DNA of 64,000 bases, taken from JAGNRR01 sp964389575 (GTDB lineage: Bacteria > Bacteroidota > Bacteroidia > Chitinophagales > Chitinophagaceae). Below are positions 8,445 through 17,160 of the stretch, piece by piece. Position 1 is the first letter of the stretch; the number at the start of each line of letters is the position of its first letter. The translations under genes and the position numbers were made by a program. The notes below the pieces were generated by a model that was not told the origin of the DNA, ran no database searches, and worked only from the letters and a program-made list of their open reading frames with translations. Location of the stretch: assembly GCA_964389575.1 (NCBI GenBank), contig CAYMFF010000007.1, positions 1 through 64,000 on the forward strand, read 5' to 3'.

Positions 8445-10736
8445 ATGGCTAAGAAAAAAACTAAACAAAAGAGAAAAACAAAAGGCATAATCAAGTTTTT
8501 ATGGTTTTGTGTACTCTTTGGAATTATCAGTGTGGTAGCGCTCATATTTTTAATCGACTCGGGTCGATTAGGTGAAATGCCAAGTATGACAGAATTGCAA
8601 AATCCGAAATCAGCAATCGCATCCGAAATTTATGATGGCGATGATAACCTAATTGGAAAACTTTTTGCCGAAAACAGAGAACCGGTTTCGTATAAAGAAA
8701 TTTCTCCGGCTGTTATTGATGCCTTGGTCGCTACCGAGGATGAGCGTTTTTATAGCCACTCCGGCATCGATGCCGAAGCCTTAGGTCGTGTGTTGCGCGG
8801 TGTACTTACTGCCAAAAATGAAGGAGGTGGTAGTACGATTACACAGCAATTGGCTAAAAATTTATTTCCTAGAAAAGAGCGTTCTCTTTTTAAGTTGATT
8901 TATTACAAGCTGAAGGAAATGATTTTGGCTGTTAAGATTGAAAAAAACCTTACAAAGCAGGAAATTCTAACCGCTTATTTAAACACAGTTCCATTTGGTT
9001 ATAATTCTTGGGGCATACGCTCAGCTTCACGCACGTTTTTTAATAAAGAGCCTATGGAATTGGAAACACAAGAAGCAGCAGTGTTAGTAGGAATGCTAAA
9101 AGGAACGACTCTCTACAACCCAAAACGGAATCCTGAAACGTCTAAGAAAAGAAGAAATACAGTTCTGTCGCAAATGCTAAAAAATAAGAAAATTAGCAAC
9201 TCAGAATATCAGCGATTGAAAGTTACTGATTTAGTTATTGATTTTAAGCGTGTATCCGATCAAAAACATGAAGGATTAGCTCCATATTTTAGACAAGTGG
9301 TTGAATTAAAAGTAAAAGAGTGGTGCAAGAAAAAAGGAATGGATGTCTATCGTGATGGATTAAAAATTTATACTACGATCAATCCTAAAATGCAGGAATA
9401 TGCTGAGCTTGCGGTTGCCAGAAATATGTATAATAAAACACGAAGGGTAAACAATTTTCGATGGAAAAAACATCCGAAAACACTCCAACGAATTATTAGA
9501 AGTACTGAGCGATATAAGACTTTAAAAGCTGAAGGTTATACCGAAAAAGAAATAGAAGAAAATTTTAATACAAAAGTTAAGATGACGGTCTTTGCTTGGA
9601 ATGACAAGCGCGAAAAAGAAGTTACCATGACCCCTTTGGACAGTATCAAGTATATGCGTGCTTTTGTTCAAACTGGATTTGCCGCTATGGATCCTGCTAC
9701 TGGTGAAGTCAAGGCTTGGGTCGGTGGTATTAATCATAAGTACTTCCAATATGACCACGTTAATGAAAATACAAAACGACAAGTTGGGTCAACGATGAAG
9801 CCATTGGCTTATTGTCTTGCTGTAGATAATAACTATTCGCCTTGTACGCCAATTAGTTGCCGTCCTGTATTTTTTCCAGGTCATAGACTATACAATGCAG
9901 GTGGTTCTCGGTATGGAACACTTCCTATGAAGAATGTGTTAGCTTATTCATTGAATAATGGTTCGCTCCGAGTTTTAAAAATGGTGGGTATTGAAGCATT
10001 TGTAGATTTTTGTAAAAAAGTGGGTATTACCACTGAATTAAAAGCATATCCGTCAATTGTATTGGGAGCTCAAGACATTTCGGTGATAGAGATGTTAAGA
10101 AGCTATACAATGTTCCCTAATTATGGTATCAATATTAAACCCACCTTCATTACGCGCATCGAAGATAAAAACGGCAATCTACTTGAAACCTTTGTTCCAG
10201 AACGGAAAGAGGTAATTAACGAAAGAACCGCTTACAAGATGATTAAAATGATGCAAGGAACTGTAAACTTTGGAACTGCTAAACGATTGAAAGGTCGATA
10301 TGGTTTGAAAGGCGAGCTTTGCGGTAAAACAGGAACTACTAATGACGAAGCAGATGCATGGTACATTGGTTATTCGCCTCAATTACTAGGTGGCGCTTGG
10401 GTTGGATGCGAAGATCGTTTCATGGGCCTTGGTCTAGGAGCTGGTTCTCAAGCTGCAATGCCCATTTGGGGTTCTTTTTGGAAAATGGTGCAGAAAGACA
10501 AAAGTTTGGGTTACAACACAATTACTAAGTTTGAAGAGCCTGCATCCATGGAAGGAATGGACATTTGTGATAGTTATGATCAGATTAGCATACAACGAAG
10601 CGAATCAGTTGAAAATGTATCAAGAGGTCTAGACTTGGAAAATGTCAGCGAATCTGAGATTAATCGAGTGATCGGAGGAGACAATGTGCAGGATGTAAAT
10701 ACGAGTAGTGGTGCCGATGCAAATGATTATGAATAG
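8445..10736 (+). CDS. Penicillin-binding protein 1A, bifunctional glycosyltransferase/transpeptidase
   Basis: 763 residues. A lysine-rich N-terminus is followed by one transmembrane helix (about 15-36). The glycosyltransferase domain has ATEDERFYSHSGID with catalytic Glu98 and GGSTITQQLAKNLF. The transpeptidase has STMK (nucleophile Ser449, Lys452), SLNNG and KTGTT (628-632). It polymerises glycan strands and cross-links them at the periplasmic face. The C-terminal tail is acidic and Ser/Asn-rich. The next gene overlaps its end by 8 bases, so the DUF3108 protein is probably co-translated. Confidence 0.95.
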   Translation: MAKKKTKQKRKTKGIIKFLWFCVLFGIISVVALIFLIDSGRLGEMPSMTELQNPKSAIASEIYDGDDNLIGKLFAENREPVSYKEISPAVIDALVATEDERFYSHSGIDAEALGRVLRGVLTAKNEGGGSTITQQLAKNLFPRKERSLFKLIYYKLKEMILAVKIEKNLTKQEILTAYLNTVPFGYNSWGIRSASRTFFNKEPMELETQEAAVLVGMLKGTTLYNPKRNPETSKKRRNTVLSQMLKNKKISNSEYQRLKVTDLVIDFKRVSDQKHEGLAPYFRQVVELKVKEWCKKKGMDVYRDGLKIYTTINPKMQEYAELAVARNMYNKTRRVNNFRWKKHPKTLQRIIRSTERYKTLKAEGYTEKEIEENFNTKVKMTVFAWNDKREKEVTMTPLDSIKYMRAFVQTGFAAMDPATGEVKAWVGGINHKYFQYDHVNENTKRQVGSTMKPLAYCLAVDNNYSPCTPISCRPVFFPGHRLYNAGGSRYGTLPMKNVLAYSLNNGSLRVLKMVGIEAFVDFCKKVGITTELKAYPSIVLGAQDISVIEMLRSYTMFPNYGINIKPTFITRIEDKNGNLLETFVPERKEVINERTAYKMIKMMQGTVNFGTAKRLKGRYGLKGELCGKTGTTNDEADAWYIGYSPQLLGGAWVGCEDRFMGLGLGAGSQAAMPIWGSFWKMVQKDKSLGYNTITKFEEPASMEGMDICDSYDQISIQRSESVENVSRGLDLENVSESEINRVIGGDNVQDVNTSSGADANDYE

Positions 10737-11538
10737 CACTATTAAAATTACTACCTACTGTTTTCTTTTACTTTTCGCCTCAATGCAAATTCAGGCGCAA
10801 GGATTTAATAAATGTAATTTAGTAAATCGTTCTACTAAACAAAACGAACAGATTACCTACAAAGTATATTATACTTTCGCTGGAGCTTGGATTGGAGCTG
10901 GTGTAGCCACGTTTACAAATAAACTAGAAACCTATAAAGGCAAGCCCGTTTATCATATCGTAGGTGATGGTAAAACGTTGCGTTCGTATGATTGGTTTTT
11001 TAAAGTTCGCGATAAGTACGAATCTTATATTGATACATCAACCATGCTTCCCTACAAGTTTGTGCGACGAGTAAATGAAGGTGGGTATAAGAAATTTAAT
11101 ATTGTAAATTTTAATCGAAAATTAAATTCTGCCAGTTCTACTGCAGGCGTAAAAAAAGTACCGGCTTGCGTTCATGATGTAGTTTCATCTATTTATTATG
11201 CTCGTAATATCGATTTTAATAAGTACAAAAAGGGAGATAAAATCCCCTTCAGTATTTTCTTGGATCACAAAGTATATAATATTTATATCCGTTATCTCGG
11301 AAAAGTGAAATTGAAAACGAAACATGGGATTTTTAGAACGATAAAATTCAAACCATTGCTAATCGATGGTACAATTTTCGAAGGCGGAGAAAAAATGACC
11401 GTTTGGATAACCGATGATAAGAACAAGATACCCGTGCACGTTGAAACGCCTATTATAGTAGGAAAAGTGCGAATTGATTTGGTGAAGTATAAAAATCTTC
11501 GAAATCCTACCAATGCGGTCCTTAAAATGTATAAATAA
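10729..11538 (+). CDS. DUF3108 domain-containing secreted protein
   Basis: 269 residues. The reading frame is open from 10708, but the ATG at 10729 gives MNSTIKITTYCFLLLFASMQIQAQ, a convincing signal peptide, so that start is preferred. The mature part has the DUF3108 pattern: EQITYKVYYTFAGAWIGAG near the start, then YHIVGDGKT, DKYESYID and FEGGEKMTVWITDD. Members are small secreted beta-proteins of unknown role. It overlaps the PBP1A stop by 8 bases, which hints at a link to envelope assembly. Confidence 0.85.
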   Translation: MNSTIKITTYCFLLLFASMQIQAQGFNKCNLVNRSTKQNEQITYKVYYTFAGAWIGAGVATFTNKLETYKGKPVYHIVGDGKTLRSYDWFFKVRDKYESYIDTSTMLPYKFVRRVNEGGYKKFNIVNFNRKLNSASSTAGVKKVPACVHDVVSSIYYARNIDFNKYKKGDKIPFSIFLDHKVYNIYIRYLGKVKLKTKHGIFRTIKFKPLLIDGTIFEGGEKMTVWITDDKNKIPVHVETPIIVGKVRIDLVKYKNLRNPTNAVLKMYK

Positions 11539-11557
11539 TGGCTTTCAGTAACCTTTA

Positions 11558-11590
11558 TTTCAAAACTTAAATTATATTTAAGTTTTGAAA
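11558..11590. repeat. Perfect 14-bp inverted repeat between DUF3108 and LRR genes
   Basis: Arms TTTCAAAACTTAAA (11558-11571) and its reverse complement (11577-11590) enclose a 5-base loop. It follows the DUF3108 stop by 20 bases and precedes the LRR start by 14. There is no T-run after it on the plus strand, so it is either a weak terminator or a hairpin in the LRR leader. Confidence 0.6.
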
Positions 11591-11604
11591 AACCGAAGAT
11601 TATA

Positions 11605-12672
11605 ATGAAGAAGAGTTTATTAAGCGCATTTCTGTTATTGGGTACTCTCATTGTTCAGGCTCAAACATATTATCCATTAGCTGATCCTTGTGATGCTGAC
11701 AAGGTATATCTAAAACTGCCGTCGGCATCATATGATAATAACTGCGTACAACAGTTAAATCTTACCAGTCAGTACTATACATCTTTCCCTATGGAAATTT
11801 TGAATCTGCCTAATCTTAGATATCTAGCCATTCAAAACGCTGACATTAAAGAAGTGCCAGTTGATATTTATTTACTGAAAGATTTAGAAGTATTGGATTT
11901 ATCGAATAATAGCATAACGAGCTTGCCGACAACCTTGGGTGAAATGAAAAAACTTCGAAAAGTAATTGTTAGAAATAACAAACTTACATCAGTGCCTACT
12001 TCGTTGGCTAATTGTAAAAACTTAGAAGTTATTGATTTAACGGGTAATCCTATTAATTTTTTACCAGACGAAATCAATGACCTACCGTCATTGACCAACT
12101 TTAGAGTAAGCGGGAGTTCAGCAGGGAATCCAAATGTACTTTTCGATTTATTGCGGAGAATGAAGCATATTACTCATTTGGATTTGAGTAATAAAAAAAT
12201 GAATTACATACCAGCCTCTATCAAACATTTAAAGAATTTAAAGGTATTGGATTTGAGCGGTAACAATTTGCATTGGTTGCCTAATGAAATTGGTGAATTA
12301 AGAAATTTAGAAAAATTAGTGTTGGGTTCTACTAATGATGAAGGAAATAAGATTTTTGCGTTGCCAAATTCATTTAGAAACTTACAAGCGTTGCGCACCT
12401 TAGAAATGGCGAACAACGGTTTGGTGGCTTTCCCGATGGAGCTTTCTAGTATGGCAGGCTTAACCAAAGTGGATATTAGCAACAATCGTTTAGAAAGTCT
12501 TCCTAGCGAAATTGCTTTGATGAAGTCCTTACAGCAATTGGATATTCGAAATAATCAGATTCAAAAAATACCTTCTAGTATTCAAAAACTGAGTAATCTT
12601 ATAAACTTCTCTTATTCTGGAAATCCTTTATCAACGAAGGAGCAGAGCAAGATTTATAAGTTGTTGCAGTAA
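11605..12672 (+). CDS. Secreted leucine-rich repeat protein
   Basis: 355 residues with a signal peptide (MKKSLLSAFLLLGTLIVQAQ). From about residue 45 to the end there are around a dozen leucine-rich repeats of 22-24 residues, with units such as LEVLDLSNNSITSLPTTLGE, LKVLDLSGNNLHWLPNEIGE and LQQLDIRNNQIQKIPSSIQK. The bacterial LPxxI form suggests a curved binding surface. No catalytic domain or T9SS domain is attached, so the mature protein is probably periplasmic or surface-bound by other means. The ligand is unknown. A terminator follows. Confidence 0.88.
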   Translation: MKKSLLSAFLLLGTLIVQAQTYYPLADPCDADKVYLKLPSASYDNNCVQQLNLTSQYYTSFPMEILNLPNLRYLAIQNADIKEVPVDIYLLKDLEVLDLSNNSITSLPTTLGEMKKLRKVIVRNNKLTSVPTSLANCKNLEVIDLTGNPINFLPDEINDLPSLTNFRVSGSSAGNPNVLFDLLRRMKHITHLDLSNKKMNYIPASIKHLKNLKVLDLSGNNLHWLPNEIGELRNLEKLVLGSTNDEGNKIFALPNSFRNLQALRTLEMANNGLVAFPMELSSMAGLTKVDISNNRLESLPSEIALMKSLQQLDIRNNQIQKIPSSIQKLSNLINFSYSGNPLSTKEQSKIYKLLQ

Positions 12673-12697
12673 AGAAAAATATATTTTTTATGAAAGA

Positions 12698-12724
12698 CTC
12701 ATTCAATCGAATGAGCTTTTTTTT
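12698..12724 (+). terminator. Rho-independent terminator after the LRR gene
   Basis: CTCATTC, loop AATC, GAATGAG, then C and eight T residues (12717-12724). It lies 25 bases after the LRR stop, in the convergent gap with the BamA-like gene. Confidence 0.75.
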
Positions 12725-14519
12725 AAAAGAAATTCACATATCCAAAGTGAATCTTAGAGTTTCTAAATTGAATGCCTGTATTGCCAATTGTTCCTGCTGC
12801 ATAGCTAATATTGAATAGACCAGCCTTAGTTTCAAAAACCATTCCGAGGCCAACGCTGAACGGATTGTCTTGCCTGTTGAGACCGGGATAATCGCGTTGG
12901 ATAATTCCAACGTCACTAAACAAAAAGAAATACGAATTTTGAGATAATAGATACCTTGGCTCCAAGGTACCAATGTGATATTGATTCACAAAAAGACTTT
13001 CTTCATCAAAGCCTCGCAAGATTCGAAAACCACCTATTTGAAAAATTTCATTTCGATACAGATTTTGTTCGCTGAACATAATAGCTCCACGATATCGTGC
13101 GGCGATCGTCATTCTTTTTCCAATTGGAAAAAAATAGCCCAAATCAGTTTCTAATTGAAAACGATAAGAACGAAGATTGATACTATCATACAGATACGAA
13201 AAGTTTTCACCGGTCGTTGGGTCAAAAGTATCTTCAATAGTCGCGTTTTTTATAAAGTCTCGAATGCTAGCTGCGCCTTTTATCCTGGCTTGCCATCCTT
13301 TGCGAGGATTAAATCGATAATCTACTCGTCGAATACTTCCCTCCAAACCAAAGCTTCTAGTTTGAATATCAGCATTGGCAGGTAGGGCTCGATTGCTAAG
13401 AAGTTCAGAAGTATTAACCGTTATTAATCGGGTGCTTCCTGTTTGGTAAAAAGCTTTTATTTGATCCTGAGCATTAAATTGATAAATAAAACCAAGCTCG
13501 CCACTTACCGTGCGGAACGTGGTATCTTTTTTGTAATAGTCAAAAGTGCCTGAAAGCCCAATTTGGGTATTCAAAAGATAAGGGTAAGAGGCCGAGGCTG
13601 TTAATCTCGGAGACTGAAATTGTAAGTTCTGCCAATTGACATCAATTTTTTCTCCTCTTTCGAGGGCATTTACGAACGCAAACTTAATATCACCTGTTAG
13701 TAAGAATTTATTGCCAATTTCAGCATTATTCGGTAACAGGCCAATTAGTACATCGGCTCGATTAGCAGATTTATTTTTTAGATATAGGTTTAGTCTTGTT
13801 TCGGATGCTCCGAAATAAATTTTCCAAGGAAAGGCTTCTTCTAAAAAAGGTAATTCAGCAATAAGCTGACTAATTTTTCGGATTTTTTTTTCGCTATAAA
13901 GCTCGCCCTCTTCTATATCTAAATATCTTTTAATGAAACTTTTCTTAATGCCAGCCTCGTCATTCAGTATGATGGTGTCAATTTTTATTAATGGACCTTT
14001 TTTTATTTTTAGCTTAGCTGAAACAGAACTTTTTTGAATGTTGACGCTGTCCAGTTGTGCCGTTACAAATGGATAGCCGTTGTTTTCATAGTAGCCTACC
14101 ATTTTTTCCATAACATTACCCAGTAAGCTAGGCTTGATGGGTTGGTTGAGCAAATCTTTGCTATCAAAACCACTCAATCGAAGAAGGTTGGAAGGAATAT
14201 TTGTGGTACGAATAGCGGCCCATTTGTATTGCTTGCCTAAATAAACCTTGGCGTAATAATTATTTTTTTCTTCCCAAACAGAATCAATGGAAGCGGCAAG
14301 ATAGCCTTTTTTATATGCGGTTTGCAATCCTTCTTGAAGCGCCTGATTCGCTCGTAACACATCAGGATATGTTGATTTTAAAAGCGCGTTTTTTAAAAAA
14401 CTTTCAGCATCGGCTCCAATTACATTTAAAGATGTTTGGGCAAAGCATCGATTCTCTGCTATCAGCGATAGCAGAACAAACAGTATAAATCTAATTTTTA
14501 TGAGACGATTTACTTTCAA
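12723..14519 (-). CDS. BamA/TamA-family outer-membrane protein
   Basis: 598 residues. An N-terminal signal peptide is followed by about 230 residues containing POTRA-like units; KIKKGPLIKIDTIILNDE and YLDIEEGELYSEKKIRK are typical. The rest is an Omp85-type barrel with alternating beta strands, a GFRILRGFDEESLF motif (the conserved lid loop RGF) and a C-terminal phenylalanine (HFGYVNFF), the usual barrel signal. It is shorter than BamA, so a specialised Omp85 insertase or translocase is likely rather than the essential BamA. It is transcribed divergently from hemW. Confidence 0.85.
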   Translation of the reverse strand: MKVNRLIKIRFILFVLLSLIAENRCFAQTSLNVIGADAESFLKNALLKSTYPDVLRANQALQEGLQTAYKKGYLAASIDSVWEEKNNYYAKVYLGKQYKWAAIRTTNIPSNLLRLSGFDSKDLLNQPIKPSLLGNVMEKMVGYYENNGYPFVTAQLDSVNIQKSSVSAKLKIKKGPLIKIDTIILNDEAGIKKSFIKRYLDIEEGELYSEKKIRKISQLIAELPFLEEAFPWKIYFGASETRLNLYLKNKSANRADVLIGLLPNNAEIGNKFLLTGDIKFAFVNALERGEKIDVNWQNLQFQSPRLTASASYPYLLNTQIGLSGTFDYYKKDTTFRTVSGELGFIYQFNAQDQIKAFYQTGSTRLITVNTSELLSNRALPANADIQTRSFGLEGSIRRVDYRFNPRKGWQARIKGAASIRDFIKNATIEDTFDPTTGENFSYLYDSINLRSYRFQLETDLGYFFPIGKRMTIAARYRGAIMFSEQNLYRNEIFQIGGFRILRGFDEESLFVNQYHIGTLEPRYLLSQNSYFFLFSDVGIIQRDYPGLNRQDNPFSVGLGMVFETKAGLFNISYAAGTIGNTGIQFRNSKIHFGYVNFF

Positions 14520-14571
14520 TTTTATCGTACGCTTGTTTGTATTAATTATAGTTTAAATTTCTAAGCAGTAG

Positions 14572-14579
14572 TAGATTTG
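14572..14579 (+). promoter_or_regulatory. Possible promoter -7 element for hemW
   Basis: TAGATTTG is an exact TAnnTTTG match about 90 bases upstream of hemW, in the divergent gap with the outer-membrane protein gene. No clear -33 TTTG is seen at standard spacing. Confidence 0.3.
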
Positions 14580-14668
14580 TATTTAATCTTCAAGCACTTT
14601 GTTTTTTTGTTGTAGCAAGTAGAATTCTGCTTCTAAAATTACATTGGCTCGTTAAATTAAAACAGGTA

Positions 14669-15787
14669 ATGGCAGGCATTTATATTCATATTCCGTTTTG
14701 TAAACAAGCGTGTCATTACTGTAATTTTCATTTTTCTACCTCATTGCAATATAAGAACGAATTATTAAGGGCTTTATTGAATGAAATTGAGTTAAGAAAA
14801 GACGAATGTAATGAGCCAATTGATACGGTATATTTTGGAGGTGGCACGCCGGGTTTATTGAGTTTGAAAGAAATTAACGATATTCTGAACGTGTTAAAAG
14901 AGCGCTTTGATTGTCTAAATGTTCTAGAAACAACCATCGAAATGAACCCAGATGATGTGAGCGAAGAAAAAGTAAAGGGTTTAAAAAACTTAGGGGTAGA
15001 TCGGATTAGTTTGGGGGTTCAAAGTTTTTATGAAGAAGATTTAATTTATATGAACCGTTCTCATGATGCCAGAAAAGCCGAGGAGAGCATTGAAATTATT
15101 CAACAATATTTTGATAATTATACGGTTGATTTAATCTATGGTTATCCGTTATTGAGTGATGATAAATTGAGTAGAAACGTTTCTAAGTTATTAAATTATA
15201 ATGTGCCTCATATTTCTATTTATGGTATGACCGTTGAGCCCAAAACGGCCTTGGATGCGTTTATTAAAAAGGGGCGTGAAGTACCAATGGACTCAGATCA
15301 GGGTGCTCGTCAGTTTGAGTTTCTAATTGACGAGTTAGAATCTAATGGGTATTCGCATTACGAAATTTCTTCTTATGCCAAAGTGGACCACCGGGCTAAG
15401 CATAATAGTAATTATTGGTCAGGTAAGTCTTATCTCGGTTTTGGTCCGGGTGCACATTCGTTTCAACAGGATAAGCGCACATGGAATATTGCGAATAATG
15501 CATTGTACATTCAGTCCATTGACAAAAATGAATTGCCACAGGAAGAAGAAGTGCTTTCCGCAACCGATATGCTTAACGAACTGGTGCTATTAGGTCTGCG
15601 CGTGAAAGAGGGATTGAATCTTGAAATATATAAATCTAAATCCTCTTCAATTGAATTTGATATCCTGTTACAAAAAGCGAACATTCATATAAAAAATAAG
15701 CTACTGGAACTAACAGAAAATCATATCCGATTATCTAGAAAAGGGAGAGTGTTTTGCGATCGTGTAAGTGCAGATTTGTTTCTTTAG
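14669..15787 (+). CDS. hemW: Radical SAM heme chaperone HemW
   Basis: 372 residues. MAGIYIHIPFCKQACHYCNF carries the cluster cysteines Cys11, Cys15 and Cys18 in the CxxxCxxC arrangement, with the HemW-specific YIHIPFC lead-in. VYFGGGTPGLL, EMNPDDV and RISLGVQSF follow, then the C-terminal HemW domain (HNSNYWSGKSYLGFGPGAHSF). The family is often annotated as coproporphyrinogen III oxidase-like, but HemW transfers heme to haemoproteins. It faces the chromate transporter gene, with a 4-base gap between stop codons. Confidence 0.93.
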   Translation: MAGIYIHIPFCKQACHYCNFHFSTSLQYKNELLRALLNEIELRKDECNEPIDTVYFGGGTPGLLSLKEINDILNVLKERFDCLNVLETTIEMNPDDVSEEKVKGLKNLGVDRISLGVQSFYEEDLIYMNRSHDARKAEESIEIIQQYFDNYTVDLIYGYPLLSDDKLSRNVSKLLNYNVPHISIYGMTVEPKTALDAFIKKGREVPMDSDQGARQFEFLIDELESNGYSHYEISSYAKVDHRAKHNSNYWSGKSYLGFGPGAHSFQQDKRTWNIANNALYIQSIDKNELPQEEEVLSATDMLNELVLLGLRVKEGLNLEIYKSKSSSIEFDILLQKANIHIKNKLLELTENHIRLSRKGRVFCDRVSADLFL

Positions 15788-15791
15788 GTTA

Positions 15792-17093
15792 TTAAAAAGC
15801 AATCCCCAGCACCAGCCAAAAAATTACAATAAAGGGTGCGGGAATTTTGGTGAAGTTTAGTGCAAGAGCTGTTGAGCCAATTACCAATAAACTTCCTAAT
15901 TGCAAACCATCACTACCGGGTAAGGTTTGATATAACACAATAGCGGATCCCCAAAGTATTCCAATGACGGTTGCATGAATGCCTTCTAATGCTCGAAATA
16001 TAATTCGATATTGTTTTAAGTTTTGGTATAAAGGGAAAAGAAAAAATAGAATTAATGCACCAGGCAGAAAAACACCGACTGTGCCAATAAAACAACCGAG
16101 TACTTGATTCATAGGATTTGAATCCATGCACATGCCACCAACATAAGTGCATAATGAAAAAACGGGTCCTGGAATTGCATGCACCAGACCCACACCAGTA
16201 AGCAGATTTTCTTCTGATATTAAAGCAGTTCCGTACAGGGCCGTCGAGTGATCAATAAACTGTGTGGACATCATTGGAATGAGGGCATGGCCTCCGCCAA
16301 ATACAATACTTCCAAATCGATAAAAGTTTTCAAACAGGTTAAAAGCACGAGCATTTTCCCACTGTTGGGTTCGAGCTAATTCTGATAATACACCAGCCAC
16401 CAAAAAAATCAGTAAGAACCAACCAAGACGCTTCCATTTTATTTCAAAGGCTTTGGTATCATGCGGTGGGAATTCTCGATTGGTAAAGTTTGTAATCAGA
16501 CCTCCAATAATAATAGCCAATGGGAAAATCCAAGGACTTTTGACCAGGGCGGTCAAAACGGTTGCCAAAAGCATAATACCTACTCCAACTGGGCTTTTAA
16601 TACTAATTTTCATAGTCCGAATCGCTGCATAAACTATAAAACCAACCGCCATTGGCTGGATAAACTTAAATATATTATTATGTAAAATTTCGGCGTCAAC
16701 GTATTTTACAACAAAAGTTAATGCACCCATTATGAATGCTGCCGGTATAATCCAAACGAGCAGAGTTAGTACGCCCAATAAAATGCCCCCCCGTTTATAA
16801 CCAATAAGAGCTACTGTCTGCGACGAAGATGGCCCAGGGAGCATTTGACAGAAACTTAGATAATCCATTAGTTCTGTTTCGGTGATATCCCGTCTTTTCT
16901 CAACAAAACTGCGCATCATCATTCCAATATGTCCTTGTGGTCCTCCAAAAGCAGTTAAAGAGTACTTCAGTACTTCTTTAAGAAATGGTATGTGTCGTAT
17001 TAGTTTCAAATATTGAACTATTGGGACGTAAAATACAACAGCAATCGTTTTTATAAAAAATATGAATAAAGGAAACTTAAACAGTGTAATCAC
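15792..17093 (-). CDS. chrA: Chromate efflux transporter (CHR family, two-domain)
   Basis: 433 residues with two homologous halves. FGGPQGHIGMM marks the first chromate-transport domain and FGGGHALIPMM the second. PGPSSSQTVALIG and IPGPVFSLCTYVG are the matching PGP motifs. About ten to twelve membrane helices are apparent. Members export chromate or sulfate-like oxyanions by proton antiport; in many genomes the role is unproven. The first 30 residues add an extra hydrophobic segment, and a start at a later codon near IRHIPFLKEVLKYSL is possible, so the N-terminus is uncertain. Confidence 0.88.
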   Translation of the reverse strand: MITLFKFPLFIFFIKTIAVVFYVPIVQYLKLIRHIPFLKEVLKYSLTAFGGPQGHIGMMMRSFVEKRRDITETELMDYLSFCQMLPGPSSSQTVALIGYKRGGILLGVLTLLVWIIPAAFIMGALTFVVKYVDAEILHNNIFKFIQPMAVGFIVYAAIRTMKISIKSPVGVGIMLLATVLTALVKSPWIFPLAIIIGGLITNFTNREFPPHDTKAFEIKWKRLGWFLLIFLVAGVLSELARTQQWENARAFNLFENFYRFGSIVFGGGHALIPMMSTQFIDHSTALYGTALISEENLLTGVGLVHAIPGPVFSLCTYVGGMCMDSNPMNQVLGCFIGTVGVFLPGALILFFLFPLYQNLKQYRIIFRALEGIHATVIGILWGSAIVLYQTLPGSDGLQLGSLLVIGSTALALNFTKIPAPFIVIFWLVLGIAF

Positions 17094-17160
17094 ATCGAAA
17101 AGGAAGAGTTTAGAAGATTAGATAACAATGGTTTATTTTAGTGCTACCATTTAATCCACT

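Noticed and set aside
14669..15787. Oxygen-independent coproporphyrinogen III oxidase (HemN)
   Set aside because: The length and the YIHIPFC start with CxxxCxxC and no HemN N-terminal extension point to HemW.
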